Shown here: positions 17,201-23,421 of the stretch, one piece after another
Numbering within the stretch: the stretch's first letter is position 1
How the letters are laid out: each line of letters begins with the position of its first letter
Assembly: GCA_902780455.1 (NCBI GenBank)
Contig: CACZFO010000003.1
Coordinates: forward strand, 1 to 64,000
Length of the DNA stretch: 64,000 nucleotides
From: an uncultured Bacteroidia bacterium
GTDB lineage: Bacteria; Bacteroidota; Bacteroidia; Bacteroidales; UBA932
Direction of reading: 5' to 3'
Notes under the pieces: generated by a model
The model's database searches: none
The model's input: the letters and a program-made list of their open reading frames with translations, nothing else
Told to the model about the DNA's origin: nothing
Position numbers and translations under genes: made by a program

Positions 17201-17902
17201 TCTCTTAATATCATCTGGGATTCCTTGGATTTTACAAATGGCATCAAATTCGTCTTTATAATTCTGCCTGGAAGTATAATGAGTCCTTATTCTTTCTTTC
17301 CCATAAATGGTATAGAAATATTCACCTAGATACTTGCATCCACTGTTTTGTATTGATTTGTTCAGTTCTGAAATACTTTCTTTTACTTTACCATCTGACT
17401 CCTTAGTACTTTCTTTTCTGTTGCTTAGGAAACCCCTTCTTTGAGAAAGATGATACATGACTCTACCTAAGACAAACCTGTCTTCTTGTTTAGAAAGATC
17501 AAGTTTCTGGGTCAAAGCCAAATGCCGGAAATAATATGGATTTTTTTGCTCGTCATCGCTGGTTCGCTGCCAAAGCATGAAATCATCGACCTTTGGATAA
17601 ATACCTTTAAAACGCCAATCAGATAATTGTTCTGGTAAAAGAAATGGACACCAACCTAAATCTATAAGGACCTTCAAAGTCTCAATTTTTCTCAATCTTC
17701 TTCGAAATATTCTCCTGCGAGCAGAACGATAAGCTGTTCTTTCAGCTGCTTTAGACGACTCATTACCTTTTTCAATCTTAACTCCTTCTTGAAAAATGCT
17801 TACACCTTTGTCAAAAAGTTTGTAAGAGCCATCTGACTGACTGTCAACAATAGCCCAACCTATACTGTTGGTTCCTAAATCAAGACCGAGAATCCTAGAC
17901 AT
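14249..17902 (-). CDS. cas9: Type II-C CRISPR effector nuclease Cas9
   Basis: 1,217 residues. RuvC-I GLDLGTNSIGW carries Asp8; an Arg-rich bridge helix lies at about 59-76; RuvC-II KIHIEYSRS carries Glu581; the HNH domain QFDIEHTIPRSLGGED carries His667 with Asn690; RuvC-III NHTVDAIVIA carries His830 and Asp833. All nuclease residues are present, so it should cut both strands. The C-terminal part (after about 900) is the PAM-interacting region, too divergent to predict a PAM. A -7 box TAAATTTG at 17925-17932 lies 22 bases upstream and diverges from the tracrRNA promoter. Confidence 0.98.
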   Translation of the reverse strand: MSRILGLDLGTNSIGWAIVDSQSDGSYKLFDKGVSIFQEGVKIEKGNESSKAAERTAYRSARRRIFRRRLRKIETLKVLIDLGWCPFLLPEQLSDWRFKGIYPKVDDFMLWQRTSDDEQKNPYYFRHLALTQKLDLSKQEDRFVLGRVMYHLSQRRGFLSNRKESTKESDGKVKESISELNKSIQNSGCKYLGEYFYTIYGKERIRTHYTSRQNYKDEFDAICKIQGIPDDIKRRLERAIFFQRPLKSQKGNVGHCKFETRKTRCPISHPRYEEFRMWSFINNIKIKTPDDQDLRPLNPEEIVKILPLFFRKSKKQFTFEDIAKTLSAKGQYAFYKDKDEKPYRFNYKMFTSVSGCPVIAGLMDIFGNNWEDGLMAKYTAAINKTKEQVVNDVWHALFFFSDGDKLVEWGKNKLQLSEEEAVRFSKISVGSDYASLSLNAINKIVVYLKRGFKYSHAVFLANISSIVPKEIYSVPENREAIEREIGIIVDNPSLTKETTELRIKEFLMDNFDLGASVHKKRLYHPSMIETYAKTNSGFLETPRTNSFKNPMAMRALFRLRALVNDLIRNGEVDKDTKIHIEYSRSLNDANKRKALERYQRDREKKNNEYREEILKHFHEHGIEAEPTKADIEKYRLWEEQGHICLYTGKTINISQFLGSNPQFDIEHTIPRSLGGEDALENKTLCDNKFNREVKKAKIPSQLGNYDEVLVRLEPIKNRIEELRKQIEKYKGGRASTKEARDGVIQKRRLLEYERNYLADKYGKFLMKEVPSDYRKNQDIDNSIISKYARPYLKTFFTHIYTIKGITTSQFRRMWGLQEDEKKDRATFLNHTVDAIVIACIGPKQYSEMARYYHAQEEYEWYGKAKPSMSKPWETFTEDVKALDKEVLVSHYTPDNLKKRTFKKLRLRGQIVRGCLTDDNGNKLPLMARGDTARGALHLDTFYGAIKKDDQLKYVVRKSLSSLEKSDVSKIVDDVVRQKVEQAINDYGFKEVIGGEVPVWMNYEKRVPIKKVRIFTPSVTNPIHLKDLRDKSRFDYKQQLHVANDRNYCMIVFEKSKSNKIDRKIVIVSNLEAVTLLKETDVPLNEKLSKLSPGEGYNFRYFLKTGTLVMFYRESPLEILKASVDVLYKRMYKVVVLKKDGRVKFKYQQEARIPDVIKADYEFETGRSAPKSLTIGISNVDFEHPAPFLLLSQVNQNMLVEGFDFTLSPSGKIQFMRG

Positions 17903-17924
17903 AATTCATATAGTTTTATTTGTT

Positions 17925-17971
17925 CAAATTTACCAAAAACCTACTCTAAATGAAAAAAAGTTCTATCTTTG
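17925..17971. promoter_or_regulatory. Divergent -7 boxes for cas9 and tracrRNA
   Basis: 17925-17932 is TAAATTTG on the minus strand (cas9); 17964-17971 is TATCTTTG on the plus strand (tracrRNA). The 31 bases between them must hold both upstream elements. Confidence 0.65.
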
Positions 17972-17975
17972 CACT

Positions 17976-18055
17976 ATAAGATTCTACATCTTATCACAAT
18001 AAGGCTATATGCCGAAGGTTTTTACCTAAACTCCCGCTTCGGTGGGAGTTTTTTT
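17976..18055 (+). ncRNA. tracrRNA
   Basis: About 80 bases, upstream of and divergent from cas9. The anti-repeat (17982-17999, TTCTACATCTTATCACAA) pairs with the crRNA repeat: CACAA with UUGUG as lower stem, TTAT against GUUU as bulge, CTACATC with GAUGUAG as upper stem. A nexus-like hairpin GGC-TATAT-GCC is at 18003-18013. It ends in a 9-bp stem capped by a C(TTCG)G tetraloop (18029-18050) and a run of seven T, a factor-independent terminator. The transcription start is estimated from the -7 box at 17964-17971. Confidence 0.9.
18028..18055 (+). terminator. tracrRNA terminator with TTCG tetraloop
   Basis: AACTCCCGC / GTGGGAGTT type stem with one G-T pair, loop TTCG, followed by seven T. In type II systems this hairpin also serves as a Cas9-bound part of the tracrRNA. 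Confidence 0.9.
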
Positions 18056-18100
18056 CTGATTTCAAAAATAGTCTTCTGCTTTGACAGTTTTTGTCAATGC

Positions 18101-18135
18101 AAAAAAAAGAGATGCCTTTGAAAGCAGCATCTCTT
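18101..18135 (-). terminator. Terminator of the thioredoxin-like gene
   Basis: AAGAGATGC / GCATCTCTT 9-bp stem with an 11-base loop, followed on the minus strand by a run of eight T in all. It lies 28 bases past the stop codon of the gene at 18163. Confidence 0.85.
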
Positions 18136-18162
18136 GAAATTTGAACAAATATAAATATCTAA

Positions 18163-18687
18163 TTAGGCTCCTACGGCCTTTGGAGTCCAGTTCTTGAGGA
18201 AGTTCTGGACTTTTTTCTTGTTGTAGCCTTCGCCTTCTTCAAGGTAGCCGGAGTCCTGGATGTGGATTACCCGGCCCTTGCCGTCAAGAACTATCAGGGC
18301 AGGATAACCGAAGCGGCCGGCATTGTTGAGACGCTTCATAAGAGCTTTTGACTGCCTGACAACAGCCTCGTCCTTGCTCTTGGCCATCCTTGGATTGTAA
18401 TTCACGTGGATGTAGATATAATTGTCGGCGATGAACTTGCTGATCTCAGCGTCTTTGGTAATGAAGTCTGCAAACTTGAGGCACCACGGACACCAGTTGC
18501 CGCCAAGCTGGCAGATTACGAACTTGCCCTCCTTGCCGGCCTTAGCCACGGCCTTGTCTATCTGCTCCAGAGGATTGATCTGCTCGTCATAAACCTTCTT
18601 GAGGCCTGCAGGCTTCTGAGTTGCCTGAGCTGCAAGTGAAGATGAAACCAGCAATACTGCAATCGCGATGAGAAAGATCCTTTTCAT
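18163..18687 (-). CDS. Exported thioredoxin-fold protein
   Basis: 174 residues. A signal peptide (about 1-20, cleaved after SLAAQA) is followed by a thioredoxin-like domain with the redox motif WCPWC at about residue 65 and a cis-Pro region FGYPALIVLDGKG. It should act in the periplasm as a disulfide reductase or oxidase. It is not specifically a DsbA or a ResA by motif. It is preceded by AAAGGA at the expected spacing and a -7 box TATATTTG at 18713-18720, divergent from the receptor gene. Confidence 0.85.
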   Translation of the reverse strand: MKRIFLIAIAVLLVSSSLAAQATQKPAGLKKVYDEQINPLEQIDKAVAKAGKEGKFVICQLGGNWCPWCLKFADFITKDAEISKFIADNYIYIHVNYNPRMAKSKDEAVVRQSKALMKRLNNAGRFGYPALIVLDGKGRVIHIQDSGYLEEGEGYNKKKVQNFLKNWTPKAVGA

Positions 18688-18712
18688 GTCCTTTGTTATT
18701 TCTTTGTTCTCA

Positions 18713-18738
18713 CAAATATAATCAAATTGCTACATTTG
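18713..18738. promoter_or_regulatory. Divergent -7 boxes for the thioredoxin-like and receptor genes
   Basis: 18713-18720 is TATATTTG on the minus strand; 18731-18738 is TACATTTG on the plus strand. There is no riboswitch in the short (about 15-base) receptor leader. Confidence 0.6.
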
Positions 18739-18758
18739 CGGCCTGTGAAAGCACAATT

Positions 18759-20795
18759 ATGAAGTTTCATGTTCTGCGAATAACTGTTGTACTGATCTTC
18801 CTGCAATGGTCCATGTCATTGCAGACAAAGGCTTATTGCCAGAGAGAAGATACCACGGCAGCAAGCAGGCTTTCCGAAATTACTGTGGTTGCAGAAAGGA
18901 TAGTCAGGGAGATTTCCCCTGCACAGGTGCTTTCCGGAGAAAAACTGGAAAGGCTGTCCTCCTACTCCGTGGCAGATGCCATAAGGTACTTTTCCGGAGC
19001 ACAGATAAAGGACTACGGCGGGATTGGAGGGCTCAAGAGCGTGAATATCAGAAGCCTGGGAAGCCAGCATGTGGGAGTGTTCTACGACGGGATCGAGATA
19101 GGCAACGCCCAGAACGGCATAGTGGACCTGGGAAAATTCTCCCTTGACAACATGGAAGCCATATCGGTGTACAACGGCCAGAAAAGCTCCATCTTCCAGC
19201 CGGCAAAAGACTTTGCAAGTGCAAGCGCCGTGTACCTTCAGCCCAAGTATCCAGTATTTGCCCCGCAGAAAAAATACAACCTGTCAGTTGGAATGAAGAC
19301 AGGCTCGTTCGGCCTGGCAAATCCGTCTGTGCTGTGGGAGTACAGACTGACCGACAGGCTGTCTGTGAGTTTGTCTTCAGAGTACATGTATACCAATGGC
19401 CGCTACAAATTCACCTACTCCACCAAGGGAGGCTACGACACAACAGCCACACGCCGCAACGGAGACGTGAGGATGGAGAGGATTGAAGCCGGACTATTCG
19501 GCAACATGGAAGGAGGACACTGGAAGGTCAAGGCATATTTCTACGATTCAGACAGAGGATATCCCGGAGCGTCCGTAAGGGAGGAACCTGGCAAATTCCG
19601 CCATCAAGACCGCCAGAAAGACGACAACTTCTTCCTGCAGGCATCAATGAAAAAGGAGTTTTCTCAGCGATACAGCCTGCTTCTGAACGGCAAATACGCT
19701 TACGACTACCTTCACTACCTGTCAGACCCAAGGGAAGATGTGACAACCATGTACGTTAACAGCCACTTCCGCCAGAAGGAAGGATATTTGTCAGTTGCCC
19801 ATCTGTTTTCCATAACTCCATGGTGGAGTGTTTCCCTGTCAGACGATTTTGCCATAAACAAGCTCAATGCAGACCTCACGGATTTTGTTTATCCTACCAG
19901 ATACAGTTTCCTGAACGCCGCCGCAACATCAATTTCTCTCAAGAGGTTCAAGATGCAGGCTAGCCTGCTGCACACCTTCGTGAAGGACAAGACCAAAGCA
20001 GCCTCAGCCCAGGCTTCAAGCCGCAGCCGGTTTACTCCTTCAGTTGTTGCCTCCTACAAGCCTTTTGACAATACGGACCTCACCTTCAGGGCATTCTACA
20101 AGAAGATCTTCCGCCTGCCTACCTTCAATGACCTTTACTACACATTTGTAGGAAACAAATACCTGAAACCTGAATACACCGCGCAGCTGGACATTGGCGC
20201 AGTTTACGGCAAGGAGTTCAAGACCGGAGTTGTCAGGGGCATCCAGGCCCAGGCAGACCTCTACTACAACAAGGTCAAGGACAAGATAGTGGCCCTGCCG
20301 GCATCCAACCAGTTCAGGTGGACCATGCTGAACTTCGGCAAGGTGGACATCAAGGGAATAGATGCCGCCCTCCAGGGGCTTTTCAGGTTCGCAGGCATGG
20401 ATGTAGACACCCGCCTTACCTATACTTACCAGAGAGCCCAGGATGTCACTGACAAGACCAGCCAGTGGTACAAAGGACAGATACCTTACATTCCGTGGCA
20501 TAGCGGAAGTGTCGTGGTTTCAGGAAACTATAACGGATGGATGCTGACTTACAGCTTCATATACACGGGAGAAAGGTACGAATCCGTGGCCAACATAGTG
20601 GAGAACTACGCTCCGGCCTGGTACACCCACGACATGGCCCTGACTAAGAGTCTGGGCATAGGAGGAGCGTCATGGAGCGGAAAGCTGAAGGTCACACTGG
20701 AAGTCAACAACATATTCAACCAACAATACGAGGTGGTGCAGTGCTACCCGATGCCGGGCACCAACTTCAAGATCAGGCTCAGGCTGGATCTGTAA
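18759..20795 (+). CDS. btuB: TonB-dependent receptor, BtuB-like
   Basis: 678 residues from the ATG at 18759; a longer frame from 18693 starts upstream of the promoter and is rejected. Signal peptide, plug domain (LSEITVVAER... GLKSVNIRSLGSQHVGVFYDGI) and a barrel of about 500 residues ending KIRLRLDL. Size and plug resemble the vitamin-B12/cobinamide BtuB group rather than SusC. The assignment rests mainly on the gene 12 bases downstream, a BtuG-like surface lipoprotein that in Bacteroides binds B12 and hands it to BtuB. No B12 riboswitch precedes it, which weakens the case. Confidence 0.65.
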   Translation: MKFHVLRITVVLIFLQWSMSLQTKAYCQREDTTAASRLSEITVVAERIVREISPAQVLSGEKLERLSSYSVADAIRYFSGAQIKDYGGIGGLKSVNIRSLGSQHVGVFYDGIEIGNAQNGIVDLGKFSLDNMEAISVYNGQKSSIFQPAKDFASASAVYLQPKYPVFAPQKKYNLSVGMKTGSFGLANPSVLWEYRLTDRLSVSLSSEYMYTNGRYKFTYSTKGGYDTTATRRNGDVRMERIEAGLFGNMEGGHWKVKAYFYDSDRGYPGASVREEPGKFRHQDRQKDDNFFLQASMKKEFSQRYSLLLNGKYAYDYLHYLSDPREDVTTMYVNSHFRQKEGYLSVAHLFSITPWWSVSLSDDFAINKLNADLTDFVYPTRYSFLNAAATSISLKRFKMQASLLHTFVKDKTKAASAQASSRSRFTPSVVASYKPFDNTDLTFRAFYKKIFRLPTFNDLYYTFVGNKYLKPEYTAQLDIGAVYGKEFKTGVVRGIQAQADLYYNKVKDKIVALPASNQFRWTMLNFGKVDIKGIDAALQGLFRFAGMDVDTRLTYTYQRAQDVTDKTSQWYKGQIPYIPWHSGSVVVSGNYNGWMLTYSFIYTGERYESVANIVENYAPAWYTHDMALTKSLGIGGASWSGKLKVTLEVNNIFNQQYEVVQCYPMPGTNFKIRLRLDL

Positions 20796-20807
20796 GACCT
20801 GGATGGT

Positions 20808-21968
20808 ATGGGAAAGTTATTCATGAACGGAAAGCACATATTACTCACGGCCGCTGCCATGGTGGCTGCAGTCCTTTCTTCGTGCAGGAAGGAATACGGC
20901 ACCATTGAACCCACCGTAACCCCTACTCCTGTTACCGAAGTTGGAAAATGCACCGGCTTCTACCTTCTGTGCGAAGGGAACATGGGCAGCAACAAGGCAA
21001 CCCTGGACCACTACGACTACCGCAGCGGAAGCTATATGAGGAACATCTTCCCAAAAGCCAACCCCGGCCTGGCCAGGGAACTCGGCGATGTTGGAAATGA
21101 CCTGAAGATCTACGGCGGTAAACTTTATGCCGTAATCAACTGCTCCCATTTTGTAGAGGTCATGGACGTTCACGACGCCCGTCACATAACCCAGATATCC
21201 ATTCCTAACTGCAGGTACATTGCGTTCAAGGACGGATATGCCTACGTAAGCTCCTATGCGGGACCGGTGGAACTAGACCCAAATGCCAGAAAAGGATACG
21301 TGGCCAAGATAGACACCGTTACCATGCAGGTCGTAGCCGAATGTGTCGTAGGCTACCAGCCGGAAGAGATGGTTGTGGCCGGCAACAAGCTCTATGTGGC
21401 AAACTCCGGAGGATATATGGCTCCAAATTATGACAACACGGTTTCCGTTATAGACCTTGACCAGTTCAAGGTTGTCAAGACCATAACCGCCGGCATAAAC
21501 CTCCACCGGATGGAGAAAGACCGCTACGGAAACATATATGTATCATCCAGGGGAGATTACGGAAAGGTTCCATCCAAAACCTACGTCATCAGCACCGCAA
21601 CTGACGAGGTTGTGGAAACCCTGGACCTGCTTCCGAATTCAGGCATGGCGGTCTGCGGAGATTCCCTCTACGTCTACAGTTCAGAGTGGAGCAACGCCCT
21701 CCAGAAAAACACCGTAACCTATGCCATATACAACACCAGGACCAGGACCGTAGACAGCAGGAACCTCATCCAGGGCGGAATCCGGGAGAAGATAACCGCT
21801 CCTTACGGCATAGCGGTAAATCCTGAAAGCAAAGACTTCTTCATCGCCGATGCAAAAGATTATGTAACTCCCGGCACCCTCTACTGCTTTTCAAAGGACG
21901 GCAACCTCAAGTGGCAGGTTACAACCGGAGACATCCCGGCCCATATCGCCTTTACTTTTTTGCCCTAG
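20808..21968 (+). CDS. BtuG-like DUF5074 beta-propeller lipoprotein
   Basis: 386 residues. A lipoprotein signal ends VLSSC, so it is lipid-anchored; a second possible start is the ATG at 20823. The rest is a YncE/DUF5074-type seven-bladed propeller with repeated blades (GGKLYAVINCSHFVEVMDV, GNKLYVANSGG, VSVIDLDQFKVVKTI). BtuG proteins of Bacteroides have this fold, sit on the cell surface with BtuB and bind cobalamin very tightly. The pairing with the upstream receptor supports that role. Its 3' end overlaps the convergent xerC gene by 17 bases. Confidence 0.7.
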   Translation: MGKLFMNGKHILLTAAAMVAAVLSSCRKEYGTIEPTVTPTPVTEVGKCTGFYLLCEGNMGSNKATLDHYDYRSGSYMRNIFPKANPGLARELGDVGNDLKIYGGKLYAVINCSHFVEVMDVHDARHITQISIPNCRYIAFKDGYAYVSSYAGPVELDPNARKGYVAKIDTVTMQVVAECVVGYQPEEMVVAGNKLYVANSGGYMAPNYDNTVSVIDLDQFKVVKTITAGINLHRMEKDRYGNIYVSSRGDYGKVPSKTYVISTATDEVVETLDLLPNSGMAVCGDSLYVYSSEWSNALQKNTVTYAIYNTRTRTVDSRNLIQGGIREKITAPYGIAVNPESKDFFIADAKDYVTPGTLYCFSKDGNLKWQVTTGDIPAHIAFTFLP

Positions 21969-22890
21969 GGTGGGCTGTCTTGTAGATTTCCTTGAGTTTT
22001 TCAAAAGAATTGTGGGTGTAGACCTCGGTTGCGGCAAGGCTGGAATGCCCCAGCACTTCCTTGATGCTGTTCAGGTCTGCCCCGTCGTTGAGAAGGGCCG
22101 TGGCAAAACTGTGGCGCAGGGTGTGCGGAGTCTTCTTGCCGGAGATTCCCTTTATTGCGGAAAGTTCTGCCTTGACCACCCGGTTTATGAACTCCACGTA
22201 CGCTGGGGCTCCCTTGTCCGTCAGGAAAAATGCGTCGGACGATGCCTTGCCAGACTTTGCTGCAAACTCCTCCCGCAAATCAAGGTAATCGCCGATCTTT
22301 TCGGCCAGGGATCCGACAATGGGGATAATCCTCTGCTTGTTACCCTTTCCTATCACGCTGATTGTGAGTCTTGAAAGGTCAATGTCGCTTATCCTCAGCG
22401 ATGCTGCCTCGGCCCGCCTCAGGCCGGTGTCGAAAAGGAGGGTTACCACCATCCTGTCCCTGACGGGGAGATAACCGTCTGCGCACGGACTGTCAAAGTA
22501 CTCCGCCAAAGCCTCAGGGGTGAAGAAAGAAGGAAGCCTCTTCTTTTCCTTTGGCCGTGTGATCTCCTTTACCGGATTGGAAGTAAGCTTCTTCTGCCTG
22601 ACAAGATAGTTGCAGAAGGTGCTCAGGGCACTCAGATGGAGGTTTACTGTCCTGGCATCCAGAGACCTGTCCATCATCCGGGAGACATACCCGCGTATGA
22701 GCTGGAACCTGAGAGCCTCAAGGATATCTCCGTCTTCAAGACTGCTGTCAGGGCCGCCCTGGCCACAAGGAGTTTCCGGATAAGCGAATCGCAGATAATC
22801 CTCCACCACATCGCAGTAAATACTTGCGGTGCGGGAAGAGTATCTCCGCCTGACCAGGAGATAATCCTTGAATTCAGTAATCAAACCCAT
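21952..22890 (-). CDS. xerC: Tyrosine recombinase XerC/XerD
   Basis: 312 residues. N-terminal SAM-like core-binding domain (about 1-95), then the catalytic domain with Arg in TGLRRAE, Lys in GKGNKQR, HTLRH, GHSSLAATEVY with the nucleophile Tyr. These are all six expected residues. It acts on chromosome dimers at dif with its partner. It is encoded downstream of rpsU, an arrangement frequent in this phylum. The -strand gap to rpsU holds a terminator, so it may also have its own promoter. Confidence 0.93.
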   Translation of the reverse strand: MGLITEFKDYLLVRRRYSSRTASIYCDVVEDYLRFAYPETPCGQGGPDSSLEDGDILEALRFQLIRGYVSRMMDRSLDARTVNLHLSALSTFCNYLVRQKKLTSNPVKEITRPKEKKRLPSFFTPEALAEYFDSPCADGYLPVRDRMVVTLLFDTGLRRAEAASLRISDIDLSRLTISVIGKGNKQRIIPIVGSLAEKIGDYLDLREEFAAKSGKASSDAFFLTDKGAPAYVEFINRVVKAELSAIKGISGKKTPHTLRHSFATALLNDGADLNSIKEVLGHSSLAATEVYTHNSFEKLKEIYKTAHPRAKK

Positions 22891-22934
22891 ATTGCAAATT
22901 TACATATTTGGACAAAAAGTGCCCGGCCCGGGCA

Positions 22935-22966
22935 TAAAAAAAGGAAAGCACCCGGCTTTCCCTTTA
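22935..22966 (-). terminator. Terminator between rpsU and xerC
   Basis: AAAGGGAAAGC / GCTTTCCTTT-type stem (one unpaired base) with a 5-base loop, followed on the minus strand by T-runs. It may attenuate read-through from rpsU into xerC. Confidence 0.75.
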
Positions 22967-22989
22967 ATCCTGAGTAACGCAAACCGCAA

Positions 22990-23181
22990 TTACTCCTCGC
23001 TTATCTGAAGGTGCTTCACATAGATGGCCTTCATCAACTGAGCGCGCTTCTTAACGGAAGGCTTCTCAAAGGTCTTACGATCCCTGAGCTCGCGGATGAC
23101 ACCTGTCTTCTCGAACTTTCTCTTGAACTTCTTCAATGCTCTCTCTATGTTCTCGCCGTCCTTGATTGGAACTATTATCAT
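22990..23181 (-). CDS. rpsU: 30S ribosomal protein bS21
   Basis: 63 residues. MIIVPIKDGENIERALKKFK is the bS21 signature and the C-terminus is basic. It sits at the platform of the small subunit close to the 16S rRNA 3' end. The gene has an extended Shine-Dalgarno (AAGGAGGTG) 9-11 bases before ATG. In Flavobacterium, work on bS21 shows that it helps hide the anti-Shine-Dalgarno sequence and that rpsU itself keeps a strong one, giving autoregulation. The sequence here fits that scheme. Confidence 0.97.
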   Translation of the reverse strand: MIIVPIKDGENIERALKKFKRKFEKTGVIRELRDRKTFEKPSVKKRAQLMKAIYVKHLQISEE

Positions 23182-23215
23182 GCTTTATACCACCTCCTTT
23201 TTCTTTTGCGGGGTG

Positions 23216-23223
23216 CAAAGATA
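23216..23223 (-). promoter_or_regulatory. -7 box TATCTTTG for rpsU
   Basis: TATCTTTG on the minus strand, 34 bases upstream of the rpsU ATG. The leader contains the extended Shine-Dalgarno. Confidence 0.65.
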
Positions 23224-23343
23224 TGAAAAAATATTCCGCACACGCAAATCGCGATGAAAAAAATCCCGGTGCTCTGTTGAGAAAATTGTGGAAATAAAAA
23301 GCCGGAATCCTCCCTAAAACTTAAAAAATACAATAAGAATTGT

Positions 23344-23351
23344 TATATTTG
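23344..23351 (+). promoter_or_regulatory. -7 box TATATTTG for the mutA-mutB operon
   Basis: Lies 70 bases upstream of mutA, giving an AT-rich leader of about 65 bases with no riboswitch-like structure by eye. Confidence 0.6.
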
Positions 23352-23421
23352 CCACCTATTATAAAGTAAGCAATTAAGATAACATTTAATATTAATACAC
23401 CTATCAAACAACAGTAATAAG

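Noticed and set aside
18079-18099. Hairpin TTGACA-GTTTT-TGTCAA downstream of the tracrRNA
   Set aside because: Short, not followed by T on either useful strand, and lies after a strong terminator; no role can be supported.
21952-22890. XerC-like recombinase as integrase of a mobile element
   Set aside because: Sequence and rpsU linkage fit the housekeeping Xer recombinase; there are no att repeats or cargo around it.
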